Shown: positions 41,801 through 51,893 of the stretch, one piece after another | Layout of the letters: each line of letters opens with the position of its first letter | How positions within the stretch are numbered: position 1 is the stretch's first letter | NCBI GenBank assembly: GCA_014380365.1 | Contig: JACMJZ010000029.1 | Coordinates: 248,001-312,000 of the forward strand | Direction: 5' to 3' | Source of the DNA: Pyrinomonadaceae bacterium | GTDB lineage: Bacteria; Acidobacteriota; Blastocatellia; Pyrinomonadales; Pyrinomonadaceae | Length of the DNA stretch: 64,000 nt | Made by a program: the position numbers and the translations under genes | Notes under the pieces: generated by a model | What the model was told of the DNA's origin: nothing | The model's database searches: none | Seen by the model: the letters and a program-made list of their open reading frames with translations, nothing else

Positions 41801-43183
41801 GTGCCCACAACGCTATTGCCGCCAGGCCCGAAAATTAACCCGCTCAACGGCTACCTGTTGGCCACAGGTCGTCTTGATCCCCTCCGTTTCCTGTTGAATG
41901 CCTCTCGTGATTACGGGGACATCGTCCATTTTCGCATCGGAGGGGAGTCAATCTACCTGCTCAATCATCCTGATTTAGTCAAAGATGTGCTCGTCACTAA
42001 CTATAAAACGTTTCTCAAAGGACGGGGCATCGAGCGGACCAAAAGGATCATGGGGCGAGGTTTGGTAACCAGCGAAGGCGGCTTTCACGGCCGACAGCGG
42101 AAACTTATTAACCCCCTATTTCATCGCGAGCGAATCGGCGCTTACGGCGATGTCATGGTGGACTGTGCGGCGCGCCTCAGCAAAGACTGGCAGCACGGAA
42201 AGCCTCTTGAGATTGCAGACGAAATGAAGCGTATCACCATGGCGATTGTCGGCAAGACGTTGTTTGACAGCGACACCGAAGACGAAAGTGGGGAGATCAA
42301 TGCCGCCGTGCAGTCGGCGATGAAAGGTTTCACGACATTTAGTCTTCCGACCGGAAAACTTCTGGAGAGAATACTGACACCTCAAAACCGTCGCTTCGAG
42401 AAGGCGAAGGCAAAACTCGAAGGATTCATTGATCGACTGCTGGCAGCGAGACGCGTGAGCGGAGAAGACCGCGGCGACGTCCTCTCGATGCTGTTGGCCA
42501 CGCAGGAGGAAGACGCCGAAGGGTTTCTAACCGATGTGCAGATTCGCGATGAGGCGTTGACGCTCTTTTTGACTGGTTATGAAACCATTGGCCAGGCGTT
42601 GACATGGACGTGGTACCTTCTCTCGCAGCACCCGGAAGTGGAAGCCAAATTACACCTTGAAATCGATGCGGCGCTTGGCGCACGATTGCCGACCGCTGGA
42701 GATATGCCGCGGCTTAAGTATGCAGAGAAGATTTTCAAAGAAGCGATGCGTCTCTACCCTCCCGTGTGGAGGCTAATGCGGCGCGCGATCGATGACTACC
42801 AGGCAGGCGGCCACACCATTCACAAGGGATCACTAGTCCTGCTGAGTCCATACGCTATGCACCGGGACGAGCGATACTACGCTGAACCCGCTCGGTTCAA
42901 CCCTGAAAGATGGACGGATGATGCGCGTCGCAGGTTGCCGGAGTACTCCTATTTCCCCTTCGGCGGCGGTCCGCGGCGCTGCATCGGTGAAGGCTTCGCC
43001 TGGATGGAAGGAATTCTCCTGCTGGCAACGCTCGCTCAACGCTGGAGACTCCGACTCGCACCTGGTCACCCAGTGAGTCCTCAACCTGTCATTATGCTCC
43101 GTCCGAAATACGGAATGCGGATGATAGCGGAGCGGCGAGAGGCTGCAGCCGCAGCTATCCCTCAGTTCTCGTCAGTCGCGTGA
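41801..43183 (+). CDS. Cytochrome P450
   Basis: A protein of 460 residues beginning at GTG 41801 with GGAG nine bases upstream. All signatures are present: I-helix FLTGYETIGQALTW, K-helix KEAMR (ExxR), PERF-like NPERW, and the haem loop FPFGGGPRRCIGEGF with the cysteine ligand. A monooxygenase; the long-chain bacterial P450 type close to CYP102 or eukaryotic-like families is suggested by the GGHTIHKGSLVLLSPYAMHR stretch, but the substrate is unknown. No ferredoxin or reductase is adjacent. It lies between glycosyltransferases and an SGNH esterase, so it may oxidise a lipid or aglycone that is later glycosylated; this is inference. Confidence 0.94.
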   Translation: MPTTLLPPGPKINPLNGYLLATGRLDPLRFLLNASRDYGDIVHFRIGGESIYLLNHPDLVKDVLVTNYKTFLKGRGIERTKRIMGRGLVTSEGGFHGRQRKLINPLFHRERIGAYGDVMVDCAARLSKDWQHGKPLEIADEMKRITMAIVGKTLFDSDTEDESGEINAAVQSAMKGFTTFSLPTGKLLERILTPQNRRFEKAKAKLEGFIDRLLAARRVSGEDRGDVLSMLLATQEEDAEGFLTDVQIRDEALTLFLTGYETIGQALTWTWYLLSQHPEVEAKLHLEIDAALGARLPTAGDMPRLKYAEKIFKEAMRLYPPVWRLMRRAIDDYQAGGHTIHKGSLVLLSPYAMHRDERYYAEPARFNPERWTDDARRRLPEYSYFPFGGGPRRCIGEGFAWMEGILLLATLAQRWRLRLAPGHPVSPQPVIMLRPKYGMRMIAERREAAAAAIPQFSSVA

Positions 43184-43204
43184 GAAGGAGGCGTGGAGTA
43201 AGCC

Positions 43205-44215
43205 ATGAATCTTTCGTCTCTGAAGCTCCCGCTAAAGAAGAGTTTTCTGGTTCTAATCACAACTCTCGTCGTGTTATTTATCGTGGAAATGGCTCTGCGT
43301 CAATTTTCGCCAAAGTACTATCCAATTATCCCCGCCGCATACGAATACGACGCTGACTTGGGATTCCGGCTCCGGCCTAATGCCCATCTGCTCAAAACGA
43401 CTGACTTTCAGCAGGAGAGCGTATCTAATTCTCTGGGCACAGCAAATTTCCAGGAAAACTTCGAAGGCTATGAATCGCTGGTCTTCGCCGTAGGCGACTC
43501 GCACACACAGGGAACGGGATTGCCGGCAGACTTGTCTTACCCTTCGCAACTCGATTTCATTCTCAATCAGGACGACCAGGGGTTTTACGTCAAAAAGTTT
43601 GGAGTTGCGAATCTGGGCGTTGCGGGTTTCGGTGGTGAGCAGTCGCTAATCGGACTACGCAGGTTGGGGGCCCGGCTTGGGCCGCCGGCGATAATTCTAT
43701 ACCTCGGATGCGACAACGATTTTGAAGATGATCTGGCATTCAGGAGCCGAGATCGGCAGCGGATAGTAATCGCAGGCAGTCCAACATGGGGCTTTCTAAC
43801 AAGGCCGTTGCGTTTCGTTCTTGAGGACACGCAACTGGGCTTGCTCGCTCGCGTGAGTTACCGAGAGCGTGTCAGGGCCCGAATGGTTAAGGAAGCTTCG
43901 AAGCAGTCGGACCGGAAACTTTCGGTCGCGGAATTAGAGTCGCCGATACTGGCGCAAATGAAGGCCTACGCCGAGGAACACAATTCAAAGCTCATCGTGA
44001 GTTGGAGTGATGAAGGCGAGTCGTACCAATGGCTGAAGTCATGGGCGACAAAACAGGAGATTGCCTTCGCGGACTGGGCGCCGAAAGCAAACTCAGTCAG
44101 GGCCACAATCCCAAGGCTCCCGCTCGACAACCAACATTCGGGCGGACACCATCGCGGCTGGACTAACCAGGTCATTGCGCAGGAGTTTGCGCGGCAGATT
44201 CGTGCGCGCCGCTAA
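43205..44215 (+). CDS. Membrane-anchored SGNH/GDSL-like hydrolase
   Basis: A protein of 336 residues, 21 bp after the P450 gene, with GAAGGAGG upstream. One membrane helix at about 14-32 is followed by an SGNH-like fold: FAVGDSHTQGTGLP (block I serine), NLGVAGFGGEQS (block II glycine), LYLGCDND (block III, GxND) and, near the end, the D-x-x-H pair in LDNQHSGGHH. Probably an extracytoplasmic esterase or O-acyl transferase acting on glycan or lipid. Confidence 0.82.
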   Translation: MNLSSLKLPLKKSFLVLITTLVVLFIVEMALRQFSPKYYPIIPAAYEYDADLGFRLRPNAHLLKTTDFQQESVSNSLGTANFQENFEGYESLVFAVGDSHTQGTGLPADLSYPSQLDFILNQDDQGFYVKKFGVANLGVAGFGGEQSLIGLRRLGARLGPPAIILYLGCDNDFEDDLAFRSRDRQRIVIAGSPTWGFLTRPLRFVLEDTQLGLLARVSYRERVRARMVKEASKQSDRKLSVAELESPILAQMKAYAEEHNSKLIVSWSDEGESYQWLKSWATKQEIAFADWAPKANSVRATIPRLPLDNQHSGGHHRGWTNQVIAQEFARQIRARR

Positions 44216-44221
44216 GTAGCG

Positions 44222-45391
44222 TCAGCCAGAGAATAGTCGCGCCAACGGACGTAACAATGGGCGCAGAACTCCCGCCAATCTTGGCGACTTCTCAAGTCGG
44301 CTATTGAGTTTGGCAACAGTCGACTCCTGCATGCTTTGATGTTGCAAATTTAAGTGCGCGTGCAGAGATTGCAAACGGCTTAAATAAGCAGCCGCGGCCG
44401 GCCCTTCACTCCTCGGATCGAGTTTCGTCTTTTGCTGCTCATATTCGGCAACGACTTCTTCGCACAGTTCTACAATGGTGTGCATCGCGGCCGCCTGTCC
44501 CGCTCGGGCTCTGGCTATCTCAGTCGCCCTGGCGGCATCAAGGTGGTCATAGCGATCAAGTTCCCCCTCGACACGCAATGCCAATTCTTGCGGGGCAAGT
44601 GCGTCGCTCATGGCGCGGATTCCAAAGTTCAACGGCAGTAATCGTTCGACATCGTCCGCCCTGACCATCGGACCAAGGAAACGAACTCCCGAGTAAATGA
44701 TTACCGCGGCGCCGACCGCAAGCGCTTCGAGCGCAGCGCGTCCTTTGGCGAAGACGATGTCATAATCCTTGAGAGTCTCCTCGGGCCTGGCGACGGCGTT
44801 GTTCATCCGCTCGCCGACCACGTCGAGTTGGATGCCGCGCTTCGCGCACACCCTGCGCAACGCCGCCAAATGTGGATTCTCTGGCGTGTAGTTCCCGAAG
44901 ATCAACGCGCGCCGGGGCGCGACGGGAAGCGGCGGTCGTCGCTCAAAGCGATTAAGATCTACTGAGTTTGGAAGTAAACGAACGTGTGATTCTTCAATGC
45001 CGTCTTCATAAAGGAGGCGGTCGCGGCAGGTGACATCGACTGCGACAAACCGCAGGATACGTGGGAAGCGGGGTGCGAAACCGTTATGCCCATACCAGTC
45101 GTGGCAGACATAGATCGCGGGTACGTCAGCGAAGTGCAGGAGCGCCGTCATCGTCGGCAGATGGTGTTGTCCGAAGATCAGGTCGGGGGTTGAGCCGAGT
45201 GCGTCCAGATCATCAATGACTGGAATCGTAAGGTCGCGGATTTCGTTTGCTATCTTACCCAGCCGACTGGCATAGACGACAGGCGCTTGTCCCAATCGCA
45301 GCAGAGAAAGCGCTACATCGCGGACATACAACTCGGTGCCACCCCGGTTTTCCAACGCTTCACACGTGATGAGAATTCGCAGTCCCGTCAT
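44222..45391 (-). CDS. Glycosyltransferase, GT-B type, with C-terminal helical tail
   Basis: About 389 residues from ATG 45391; a TTG at 45412 would add seven. The N-terminus (LRILITCEALENRGGTELYV) and NSVDLNRFERR near 150 are typical of family 4 acceptor domains. The donor half is less canonical: DYDIVFAKGRAALEALAVGA takes the place of the usual E-x7-E stretch. The last 90 residues are helical (SLHAHLNLQHQSMQ, TVAKLNSRLEKS), perhaps for membrane association. It converges on the SGNH gene with only six bases between stops. Confidence 0.82.
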   Translation of the reverse strand: MTGLRILITCEALENRGGTELYVRDVALSLLRLGQAPVVYASRLGKIANEIRDLTIPVIDDLDALGSTPDLIFGQHHLPTMTALLHFADVPAIYVCHDWYGHNGFAPRFPRILRFVAVDVTCRDRLLYEDGIEESHVRLLPNSVDLNRFERRPPLPVAPRRALIFGNYTPENPHLAALRRVCAKRGIQLDVVGERMNNAVARPEETLKDYDIVFAKGRAALEALAVGAAVIIYSGVRFLGPMVRADDVERLLPLNFGIRAMSDALAPQELALRVEGELDRYDHLDAARATEIARARAGQAAAMHTIVELCEEVVAEYEQQKTKLDPRSEGPAAAAYLSRLQSLHAHLNLQHQSMQESTVAKLNSRLEKSPRLAGVLRPLLRPLARLFSG

Positions 45392-45700
45392 ACCAGCGCG
45401 CTCGGTCCTCAATCAGTTGACACTTTAGGTTAAGGCGTTGTGTCGCCCTGTGCAAACCCGCACCTTTGGCTTTTAAGAACTGTACTCATCGGATACTTAG
45501 TCGTCCAACCCAGGATGAGTCATCCACGAAGCGCTTAGCACCAAGACAACGCGTCAGGCTGCGGGAGGGGTCATCAACAACAATTGTCCTTGCAGGAGTG
45601 CGCGGTGCGGCCTTGCTGAATGAATACTCATTCAGTATTATGTAGCATCTTACTCAGCGAAAAAGCAGAATCACATAGGCTAGGATCAGGTAGATAACTT
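45392..45700 (+). other. 309-bp divergent intergenic region
   Basis: No gene. It separates the leftward glycosyltransferase from the rightward beta-oxidation genes. Besides the promoter and operator at 45613-45641 I see no other structure. Confidence 0.6.
45613..45641 (+). promoter_or_regulatory. Promoter with FadR-like operator in its spacer
   Basis: -35 TTGCTG at 45613-45618 and -10 TATTAT at 45636-45641 are 17 bases apart. The palindrome CTGAATGA-ATAC-TCATTCAG at 45616-45635 fills the spacer, and its inner 18 bases match the TetR-family FadR box of Bacillus (TGAATGAnTAnTCATTCA) fully outside the variable sites. Repression relieved by long-chain acyl-CoA is expected by analogy. Confidence 0.75.
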
Positions 45701-48109
45701 ATGAGGGTTGAAAAAGCTGCTGTCCTTGGGGCGGGAACTATGGGGGCGCAAATTGCCGCGCATCTCGCGAATGCCGGTGTGCCGACACTCCTGCTGGACA
45801 TTGCGCCGAAGGAATTGACCCCCGAGGAAAAGGCCAAGGGTCTGACTCTGGAGTCGAAAGAAGTTCGCAATCGATTTGCGCGCAATGGACTTGAAGCTGC
45901 GAAGAAGGCAAAGCCCGCGGCGTTCTTTACAGCTGACACTGCCGCGCTTGTTAGCGTTGGCAATTTCGAGGACGATTTGGCGAAACTAAAAGACTGCGAC
46001 CTGATCATCGAGGCCGTCGTCGAAAATCTGGAAATCAAACGCGGACTCTTCGAACGCGTCGAGCAGCACCGCAAGCCCGGTGCGATAGTCGGCTCGAACA
46101 CCAGCGGTATCCCGATTCGACAGTTGGCCGACGGCCGCTCAGAAGATTTTCGCGCACACTTTCTGGGCGTCCACTTTTTTAACCCGCCTCGCTATCTTCA
46201 TCTCGTCGAAATAATTCGTACCGAATGGACTAAGCCGGAAGTGTCATGTTTCCTGTATGGCTTTCTGGATCAGCGGTTGGGCAAGGGAGTGGTTTCGGCG
46301 AAAGACCAACCAAACTTTATCGCCAATCGCATCGGCACCTACGGCTCAATGATCACGATCAAAACCATGTTGGAAGATGGTTACTCGATCGAAGAGATCG
46401 ACAAGATCACTGGCCAGGCTGTAGGCCGGCCCAAGAGCGCCACTTTCCGTACCCTTGATCTCGTCGGGCTCGACGTTGGTGCTCACGTTATCAAGAACCT
46501 CTACGAAGCCCTGCCGGAAGACAAAGAGCGCGACGTTTTCATCGCGCCAGAGTTTCTGACCCAAATGGTGGGACGCGGAATTCTCGGCAATAAGACCAAA
46601 GGCGGCTTCTACAAGAGACAGGCAGGCGAAGGCGGCAAGAAAGAGATTTGGGCGATCGACCATGCAACGCTCGAATATCGTCCGGCGCAAAAGGTGAAAC
46701 TGCCGGCGCTCGACGCCGCAAAGAATATCGAAGACCTGCCCCAACGCATCAAGGCATTGGTTTGGGGCAAGGATCGCGTGGGCTCGTTTTTGTGGAAGAC
46801 GATGTCGCGCACTTTTCGTTACACGGCGAACCTTATTCCAGAGATTGCCGACACCATCGTCGAAGTGGATCGCGCAATGCGCTGGGGCTACAACTGGGAG
46901 CTGGGCATTTTTGAAACCTGGGACGCGATCGGCGTGGAAAAGTCGGTCGCGCGCATGAAAGAAGAGGGCCAGCCGATTCCCGCAAACGTGCAGAAGCTGC
47001 TCGACTCCGGCGCCCACTCTTTCTACAAAAAGCATGAAGGCCAGGATTTCTACTTCGACTTTGAAACGGAGCAGTACCTGCCGCTTGCCGAGCAGCCGGG
47101 CGTAATCGTGCTCAAGTCGGTCAAGGATCGTACGGGAGTTATTAAGAAAAACTCGGGAGCCTCACTGATCGACATCGGCGACGGCGTTGCTTGTCTCGAG
47201 TTTCATTCGAAGATGAATGCGATTGGCGGCGACACGCTGCAGATGTTGAAGCAGTCGCTCGCCGAAGTTGAAAAGAATTTCGTCGGGCTCGTGGTTGGCA
47301 ATCAGGGAACAAACTTCTGCGTGGGCGCCAACATCATGTTGATGCTGATGGGAGCGCAGGAAGAAGACTGGGAAGAACTCGACATGATGGGTCGAGCGTT
47401 TCAGAGCGCCACGATGAGTCTGCGTTATTCGCCGAGGCCGGTGGTGGTTGCGCCGTTCAACCTGGTCTTTGGTGGTGGCTGCGAGATGGTTCTGCACGGC
47501 GATAGAGTGCGTGCGGCGGCGGAAACATACATCGGGCTGGTTGAAGTCGGCGTTGGGATTATTCCCGCAGGTGGCGGCACGAAGGAGTTGCTGCTGCGCA
47601 CGATGGATTCGATTCCGAAGAACGTTACTGATGCGGATCCGTTTCCTTTTGTGAAGCGCGCTTTCGAAACGATTGCCATGGCCAAGGTTGCGACCTCGGC
47701 GAAAGAGGCGCGACAGCTCGGGTTTCTTTCTGAAGACGACTCAATATCGATGAACAAAGACCGTCTAATAGCCGACGCGAAAAAGGAAGTGCTGGCGCTC
47801 GCGGCGAGCGGTTACGTGCAGCCGCAACAGCGTACGGACATTCTCGCGCTCGGGAATCCGGCCCTGTCGACGTTGAAGCTTGGGATTCATCAAATGAAGC
47901 GCGGTGGATACATTTCCGAGCACGACGCGGTGATTGGCGAAAAGCTGGCTCGCATTCTGACGGGCGGAGACTTGAACCACGCGACTCGAGTTTCCGAACA
48001 GTATCTGCTCGATCTCGAACGCGAGGCGTTTCTTTCACTGGCCGGAATGCGCAAGACACAGGACCGACTAGCAGCAATGTTGAAGACTGGAAAGCCCTTA
48101 CGAAACTAG
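45701..48109 (+). CDS. fadN: 3-hydroxyacyl-CoA dehydrogenase / enoyl-CoA hydratase fusion (FadN type)
   Basis: A protein of 802 residues. The N-terminal NAD-binding domain ([20 protein letters not shown]) is followed by the dehydrogenase C-terminal domain (about 190-430), and only then by a crotonase-like domain at about 485-700 ([31 protein letters not shown]). This order is that of FadN and is the reverse of E. coli FadB. It oxidises 3-hydroxyacyl-CoA and probably hydrates enoyl-CoA. First gene after a promoter with a FadR-like box; thiolase and acyl-CoA dehydrogenase follow, the fadN-fadA-fadE order of Bacillus. Confidence 0.93.
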   Translation: MRVEKAAVLGAGTMGAQIAAHLANAGVPTLLLDIAPKELTPEEKAKGLTLESKEVRNRFARNGLEAAKKAKPAAFFTADTAALVSVGNFEDDLAKLKDCDLIIEAVVENLEIKRGLFERVEQHRKPGAIVGSNTSGIPIRQLADGRSEDFRAHFLGVHFFNPPRYLHLVEIIRTEWTKPEVSCFLYGFLDQRLGKGVVSAKDQPNFIANRIGTYGSMITIKTMLEDGYSIEEIDKITGQAVGRPKSATFRTLDLVGLDVGAHVIKNLYEALPEDKERDVFIAPEFLTQMVGRGILGNKTKGGFYKRQAGEGGKKEIWAIDHATLEYRPAQKVKLPALDAAKNIEDLPQRIKALVWGKDRVGSFLWKTMSRTFRYTANLIPEIADTIVEVDRAMRWGYNWELGIFETWDAIGVEKSVARMKEEGQPIPANVQKLLDSGAHSFYKKHEGQDFYFDFETEQYLPLAEQPGVIVLKSVKDRTGVIKKNSGASLIDIGDGVACLEFHSKMNAIGGDTLQMLKQSLAEVEKNFVGLVVGNQGTNFCVGANIMLMLMGAQEEDWEELDMMGRAFQSATMSLRYSPRPVVVAPFNLVFGGGCEMVLHGDRVRAAAETYIGLVEVGVGIIPAGGGTKELLLRTMDSIPKNVTDADPFPFVKRAFETIAMAKVATSAKEARQLGFLSEDDSISMNKDRLIADAKKEVLALAASGYVQPQQRTDILALGNPALSTLKLGIHQMKRGGYISEHDAVIGEKLARILTGGDLNHATRVSEQYLLDLEREAFLSLAGMRKTQDRLAAMLKTGKPLRN

Positions 48110-48186
48110 TCCAAAGTCCAAAGTCCAAAGTCAATTTGGACGAATGGACTTTGGACTTTGGACCTTGGACTTTGGACATAAAAACT
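48110..48186. repeat. Palindromic repeat, GTCCAAA heptad family, inside the fad operon
   Basis: GTCCAAAGTCCAAAGTCCAA faces GACTTTGGACTTTGGACCTT and GGACTTTGGAC, filling the fadN-fadA gap. Same family as the tRNA spacers. Confidence 0.87.
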
Positions 48187-49368
48187 ATGAGAGATGCAGT
48201 GATCGTATCGGCGGTTAGAACCGCGGTTGGCAAGGCGCCGAAGGGCACCTTGCGAAATGTGCGTCCAGATGAGATGGGCGCGGCGGTAATCAAGGAAGCG
48301 CTGGCACGCGTTCCGGGCTTGGAAGCGTCGGAGATCGAAGACGTGATCATGGGCTGCGCGATGCCGGAAGCGGAGCAGGGCATGAACGTGGCGCGCGCTG
48401 CGGCCATTCGCGCCGGACTGCCGGTGGGCACCAGCGCCATGACGATCAACCGCTTCTGTTCGTCAGGCTTGCAGTCCATTGCGATTGCTGCCGACAGGAT
48501 CAGGACCGGCAGCGCCGAAGCCGCGGTCGCCGGCGGGCTCGAAACGATGTCGATGATTCCGATGGGCGGCCACATCATTCGTCCGAACCCGTACCTCGTC
48601 GAACACTATCCCGACTTCTACCTGAACATGGGTTTGGCTACGGAGAACGTCGCGCAGAAATACAACGTCAGCCGCGAAGAGCAGGATGAGTTTGCGTTGC
48701 GTTCACACCAGCGAGCGGCTGCCGCGCTGGACGCAGATAAGTTTAAGGATGAAACTGTCCCGCTAACCGTCACCTTCGAAGAGCTTGACGAAAAGGGTCG
48801 TAAGCAGCAGCGCGAAGTTGTGTTCGACGCTGACGAGGGTGTGCGGCGCGACAGTACGATTGAGGGGCTGGCAAAACTGAAACCGGCATTTAATCTCAAG
48901 GGCACGATAACTGCCGGCAACGCCTCGCAGATGTCTGATGGCGCGGCTGCGGCGGTGATCATGTCGGATGAACGCGCGAAGAGTTTGGGCCTCAAGCCGA
49001 TGGCGCGATTCGTCGCCTACGCAACCGCGGGATGCCCGCCGGAAGAGATGGGCATTGGGCCCGTGTTTGCCATTCCGAAAGTTCTGAAATTGGCAGGACT
49101 GAAGCTCGATCAGATCGACGTCATTGAACTGAACGAAGCATTTGCGGCGCAGTCGCTGGCCGTAATCAAAACGCTGGGACTCGACATCGATAAGGTAAAT
49201 GTAAACGGCGGCGCCATCGCGCTCGGACACCCGCTGGGTTGCACCGGAGCGAAGCTCACCGCCTCGATCCTGCGCGAGCTCGAGCGTCGCAATGGACGCT
49301 ACGGGATGGTGACGATGTGCGTCGGCGGCGGCATGGGCGCTGCGGGCATTTTTGAAAGACTGAGCTAG
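48187..49368 (+). CDS. fadA: Acetyl-CoA acyltransferase FadA (thiolase)
   Basis: A protein of 393 residues from ATG 48187 ([20 protein letters not shown]); the ORF upstream of it merely translates the GTCCAAA repeat. Nucleophile Cys in [10 protein letters not shown] near 91, His in [14 protein letters not shown] near 350, second Cys in [11 protein letters not shown] near 380. It performs the thiolytic step of beta-oxidation after FadN. Close in length to the thiolase at 4.1 kb but clearly divergent from it. Confidence 0.93.
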   Translation: MRDAVIVSAVRTAVGKAPKGTLRNVRPDEMGAAVIKEALARVPGLEASEIEDVIMGCAMPEAEQGMNVARAAAIRAGLPVGTSAMTINRFCSSGLQSIAIAADRIRTGSAEAAVAGGLETMSMIPMGGHIIRPNPYLVEHYPDFYLNMGLATENVAQKYNVSREEQDEFALRSHQRAAAALDADKFKDETVPLTVTFEELDEKGRKQQREVVFDADEGVRRDSTIEGLAKLKPAFNLKGTITAGNASQMSDGAAAAVIMSDERAKSLGLKPMARFVAYATAGCPPEEMGIGPVFAIPKVLKLAGLKLDQIDVIELNEAFAAQSLAVIKTLGLDIDKVNVNGGAIALGHPLGCTGAKLTASILRELERRNGRYGMVTMCVGGGMGAAGIFERLS

Positions 49369-49373
49369 TCGTT

Positions 49374-49428
49374 TAGAGTCCAAGCTTTAGCTTGCATGCT
49401 CTCGAAACCAGCAACCTAAAGGTCTGAT
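49374..49428. repeat. Hairpin repeat, CAAGCTTTAGCTTG element
   Basis: AGTCCAAGCTTTAGCTTGC followed by AGCAACCTAAAGGTC; a shortened relative of 24358-24418. Confidence 0.55.
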
Positions 49429-49966
49429 ATGACTGCTTCGGAGATATTCGAATCCGTGACCGGAAGCGGCAGCAGCGACTTCGCTACTCTCGTGAATATC
49501 TTGAATCGCCGTGGGTCCTGGTGCCTAATCGGCGGACTTGCAGTCAACTGCTATGTCGAGCCGGTTTACACGCTTGACGCCGACCTTGTCGTAATCGAAT
49601 CTGGGTTGGAGGCAATCAAAGGCGAATTGATTGATGCGGGATTCTCAGTTGAAGCGTTCCCTCATTCCCTTAATGCAAAGATGGCGAAAAGCGATTTGCG
49701 AATTCAGTTCACGCTCGACCCTCGTTATCAGGATTTCGTGGACGATACGACATCGCGTGAGGTTCTCGGGCAGCAGGTCCCGGTCGCTTCTCTGCCCAAT
49801 GTAGTTCGAGGGAAAGTTTGGGCGGCTGGCAATGAAAAGGGATAACAATCGAAGGCTAAGCTGTCGCAAGAAAGACGAACTTGACTTGATTAGAATTCTA
49901 GAAGCATACCCTGAATTATCCGAGCTTATGCCCGGTGAGATCCGAAGGCAGCTGGAGCAGGGTTAG
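49429..49966 (+). pseudogene. Nucleotidyltransferase-like protein split by a frameshift
   Basis: Frame one (49429-49845, 138 residues) carries a MNT/AbiEii-like nucleotidyltransferase fold: WCLIGGLAVNCYVEPVYTLD and later DLRIQFTLDPRYQDF. It stops in an A/G-rich run, GAAAAGGGATAA. A second frame opens at ATG 49832, overlapping it by 14 bases, and encodes the natural C-terminus of such proteins (SCRKKDELDLIRILEAYPEL) to 49966. The pieces look like one protein broken by a one-base shift near 49835-49843. Alternatives are programmed frameshifting or two coupled polypeptides. No antitoxin partner is adjacent, and it lies inside the fad operon. Confidence 0.7.
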
Positions 49967-49996
49967 TTAGTGGCAACATCTTGAAAGGAAAAAACT

Positions 49997-51775
49997 ATGT
50001 CAGCCGTAGTCGAACAAAAACAGGTAGTGCAGGGTGGGTCGTTCCTGATTGAGGACCGCACCACGCAGGAGATTTTCACTCCTGAAGACTTCACTGAAGA
50101 GCACCGCATGATTGCCGAGACGACGCGGCAGTTTATCGATAACGAAGTCATTCCGCATATCGACGCCCTGGAGCACCACGACTGGAAGCTGGCGCGCGAG
50201 TTAGTTGGAAAGGCTGCGGACCTCGGGTTAATCGGCGCTAACATTCCTGAAGAGTACGGCGGACTCGGTCTCGATCAGACGAGCGGCGCGCTGGTGGGCG
50301 AGAACATTGGGCGATGCGCCTCTTTTGCCACCACGCTCGGAGCCGAAAGCGGCATCGGCCTTTTACCGATCACCTACTTCGGAACGGAAGCGGCCAAGCA
50401 GAAGTATCTGCCGAAGATTGCCTCGGGTGAGTTGATTACCGCCTATGCATTGACAGAAGCCGGCTCGGGTTCCGACGCTATGGCCGCGAAAGCCACCGCG
50501 CGACTAAGCGATGACGGCACCCACTACATTCTCAACGGCGAGAAGATGTTCATCACTAATGGCGGCTTTGCCGACATCTTTATCGTTTTCGCAAAGGTTG
50601 ACGGCGACAAGTTCACCGCGTTTATCGTTGAAAAGCAGGAGGGCGTGCAGCCCGGCGCCGAAGAGCACAAGATGGGCATTAAGGGCTCGAGCACGACGCC
50701 CCTGGTGCTTACCGACGCAATTGCGCCGGTCGAAAATATGCTCGCCGAAGTGGGCAAAGGCGCCAAGATCGCCTTCAACACGCTCAATATCGGCCGGTTC
50801 AAACTCGGCGCTATGTGCATTGGCGGCATGAAACTAATGCTCCACGAAGCGATTCGCTACGCCAACGAACGCCAGCAGTTTGGTAAGCCGATCTCCTCCT
50901 TCGGCGCGATTAAGTCGAAGCTAGCCGAGATGGCGATTCGCACCTGGGTCGGCGAGGCGATGACTTACCGCACGCTCGGGATGATCGAGGACGCCATCAG
51001 CGACACCACGGATCCGAATGCGAAGATGAAGGCGATTGAGGAGTACTCGGCTGAGTGCTCGATCATCAAAGTGGCGTTGTCGGAATATTGCGACTTCGTG
51101 GCCGATGAGATGGTGCAAATCTACGGCGGTTACGGTTACTCCGCACACTATCCCGCGGAGCGCGCTTACCGGGATTCCCGCATCAATCGCATCTTCGAAG
51201 GCACGAACGAGATCAATCGCATGCTGATTCCCGGCCGGCTGATGAAGAGCGCGCTAAGCGGGAAACTCGCCTTGCTGCCCGCGGCGCAAGGCTTAATGGA
51301 CGAAATACTTTCGCCGCAAATGGCCGGCTTCGACGACGACGATAGCGTGCTGGCAGTGGAACAAAGGCTGGCGAAGAACGCGAAAAAGGTTGCGCTGATG
51401 ACGCTGGGAACGGCGGCGCAAAAGTACATGATGACACTCGGCGATCAGCAGGAAGTACTGATGGGCATCGCGGACATCATCATGGATGCCTACGCGATGG
51501 AGTCGGCAATTCTGCGCGCGCAGAAGCTTGCCGCGTCACAGGGTGAGGCAGCGGCAGTGCGATACATCGACATGACGCAGGTCTTCTGCAACGATGCTGT
51601 TGAGCGGATTGAAGCACGCGCTAAGAACACACTTGCGGGAATCTCCGAGGGAGACGAGCTGCGTACGTTGTTGGCCGCGCTTCGGCGTTTCACAAAAATG
51701 ACGCCGATGAACACGATCACTGCGCGCCAACGAATTGCGGACGTGCTGATCGCGGCGAATAAGTACGCGTACTGA
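49997..51775 (+). CDS. fadE: Acyl-CoA dehydrogenase (FadE type)
   Basis: A protein of 592 residues with GAAAGGAAA before the ATG. The FAD-dependent dehydrogenase core covers about 30-430: YALTEAGSGSDAMAAKATAR, FITNGGFADIFIVFAK, QFGKPISSFGAIKSKLAEMA, and the catalytic base in FEGTNEINRMLIPG. A helical C-terminal extension of about 150 residues matches the FadE-like long acyl-CoA dehydrogenases of Bacillus. It makes the first oxidation of fatty acyl-CoA; electrons need an ETF that is not in this window. Confidence 0.94.
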   Translation: MSAVVEQKQVVQGGSFLIEDRTTQEIFTPEDFTEEHRMIAETTRQFIDNEVIPHIDALEHHDWKLARELVGKAADLGLIGANIPEEYGGLGLDQTSGALVGENIGRCASFATTLGAESGIGLLPITYFGTEAAKQKYLPKIASGELITAYALTEAGSGSDAMAAKATARLSDDGTHYILNGEKMFITNGGFADIFIVFAKVDGDKFTAFIVEKQEGVQPGAEEHKMGIKGSSTTPLVLTDAIAPVENMLAEVGKGAKIAFNTLNIGRFKLGAMCIGGMKLMLHEAIRYANERQQFGKPISSFGAIKSKLAEMAIRTWVGEAMTYRTLGMIEDAISDTTDPNAKMKAIEEYSAECSIIKVALSEYCDFVADEMVQIYGGYGYSAHYPAERAYRDSRINRIFEGTNEINRMLIPGRLMKSALSGKLALLPAAQGLMDEILSPQMAGFDDDDSVLAVEQRLAKNAKKVALMTLGTAAQKYMMTLGDQQEVLMGIADIIMDAYAMESAILRAQKLAASQGEAAAVRYIDMTQVFCNDAVERIEARAKNTLAGISEGDELRTLLAALRRFTKMTPMNTITARQRIADVLIAANKYAY

Positions 51776-51893
51776 CAAGGAAAGAGTCAAAAGTAAAGAG
51801 GCAAAAGTGAAGCAAGGTCACGCCGGCGCATTGGGAGGCTTGATCCATCCGCTTCGTCATAACTTTTGCCTTTTACCTTCTTAATTTTGCCTT
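51776..51893. repeat. Palindromic repeat, AAAAGTAAAG/ACTTTTGCC family
   Basis: GTCAAAAGTAAAGAGGCAAA faces ATAACTTTTGCCTTTTACCT and TTTTGCC after the fadE stop; it may end the operon transcript. Confidence 0.7.

Noticed and set aside
48136-48186. Longer N-terminus of FadA
   Set aside because: It translates the GTCCAAA palindrome and precedes the conserved thiolase start.
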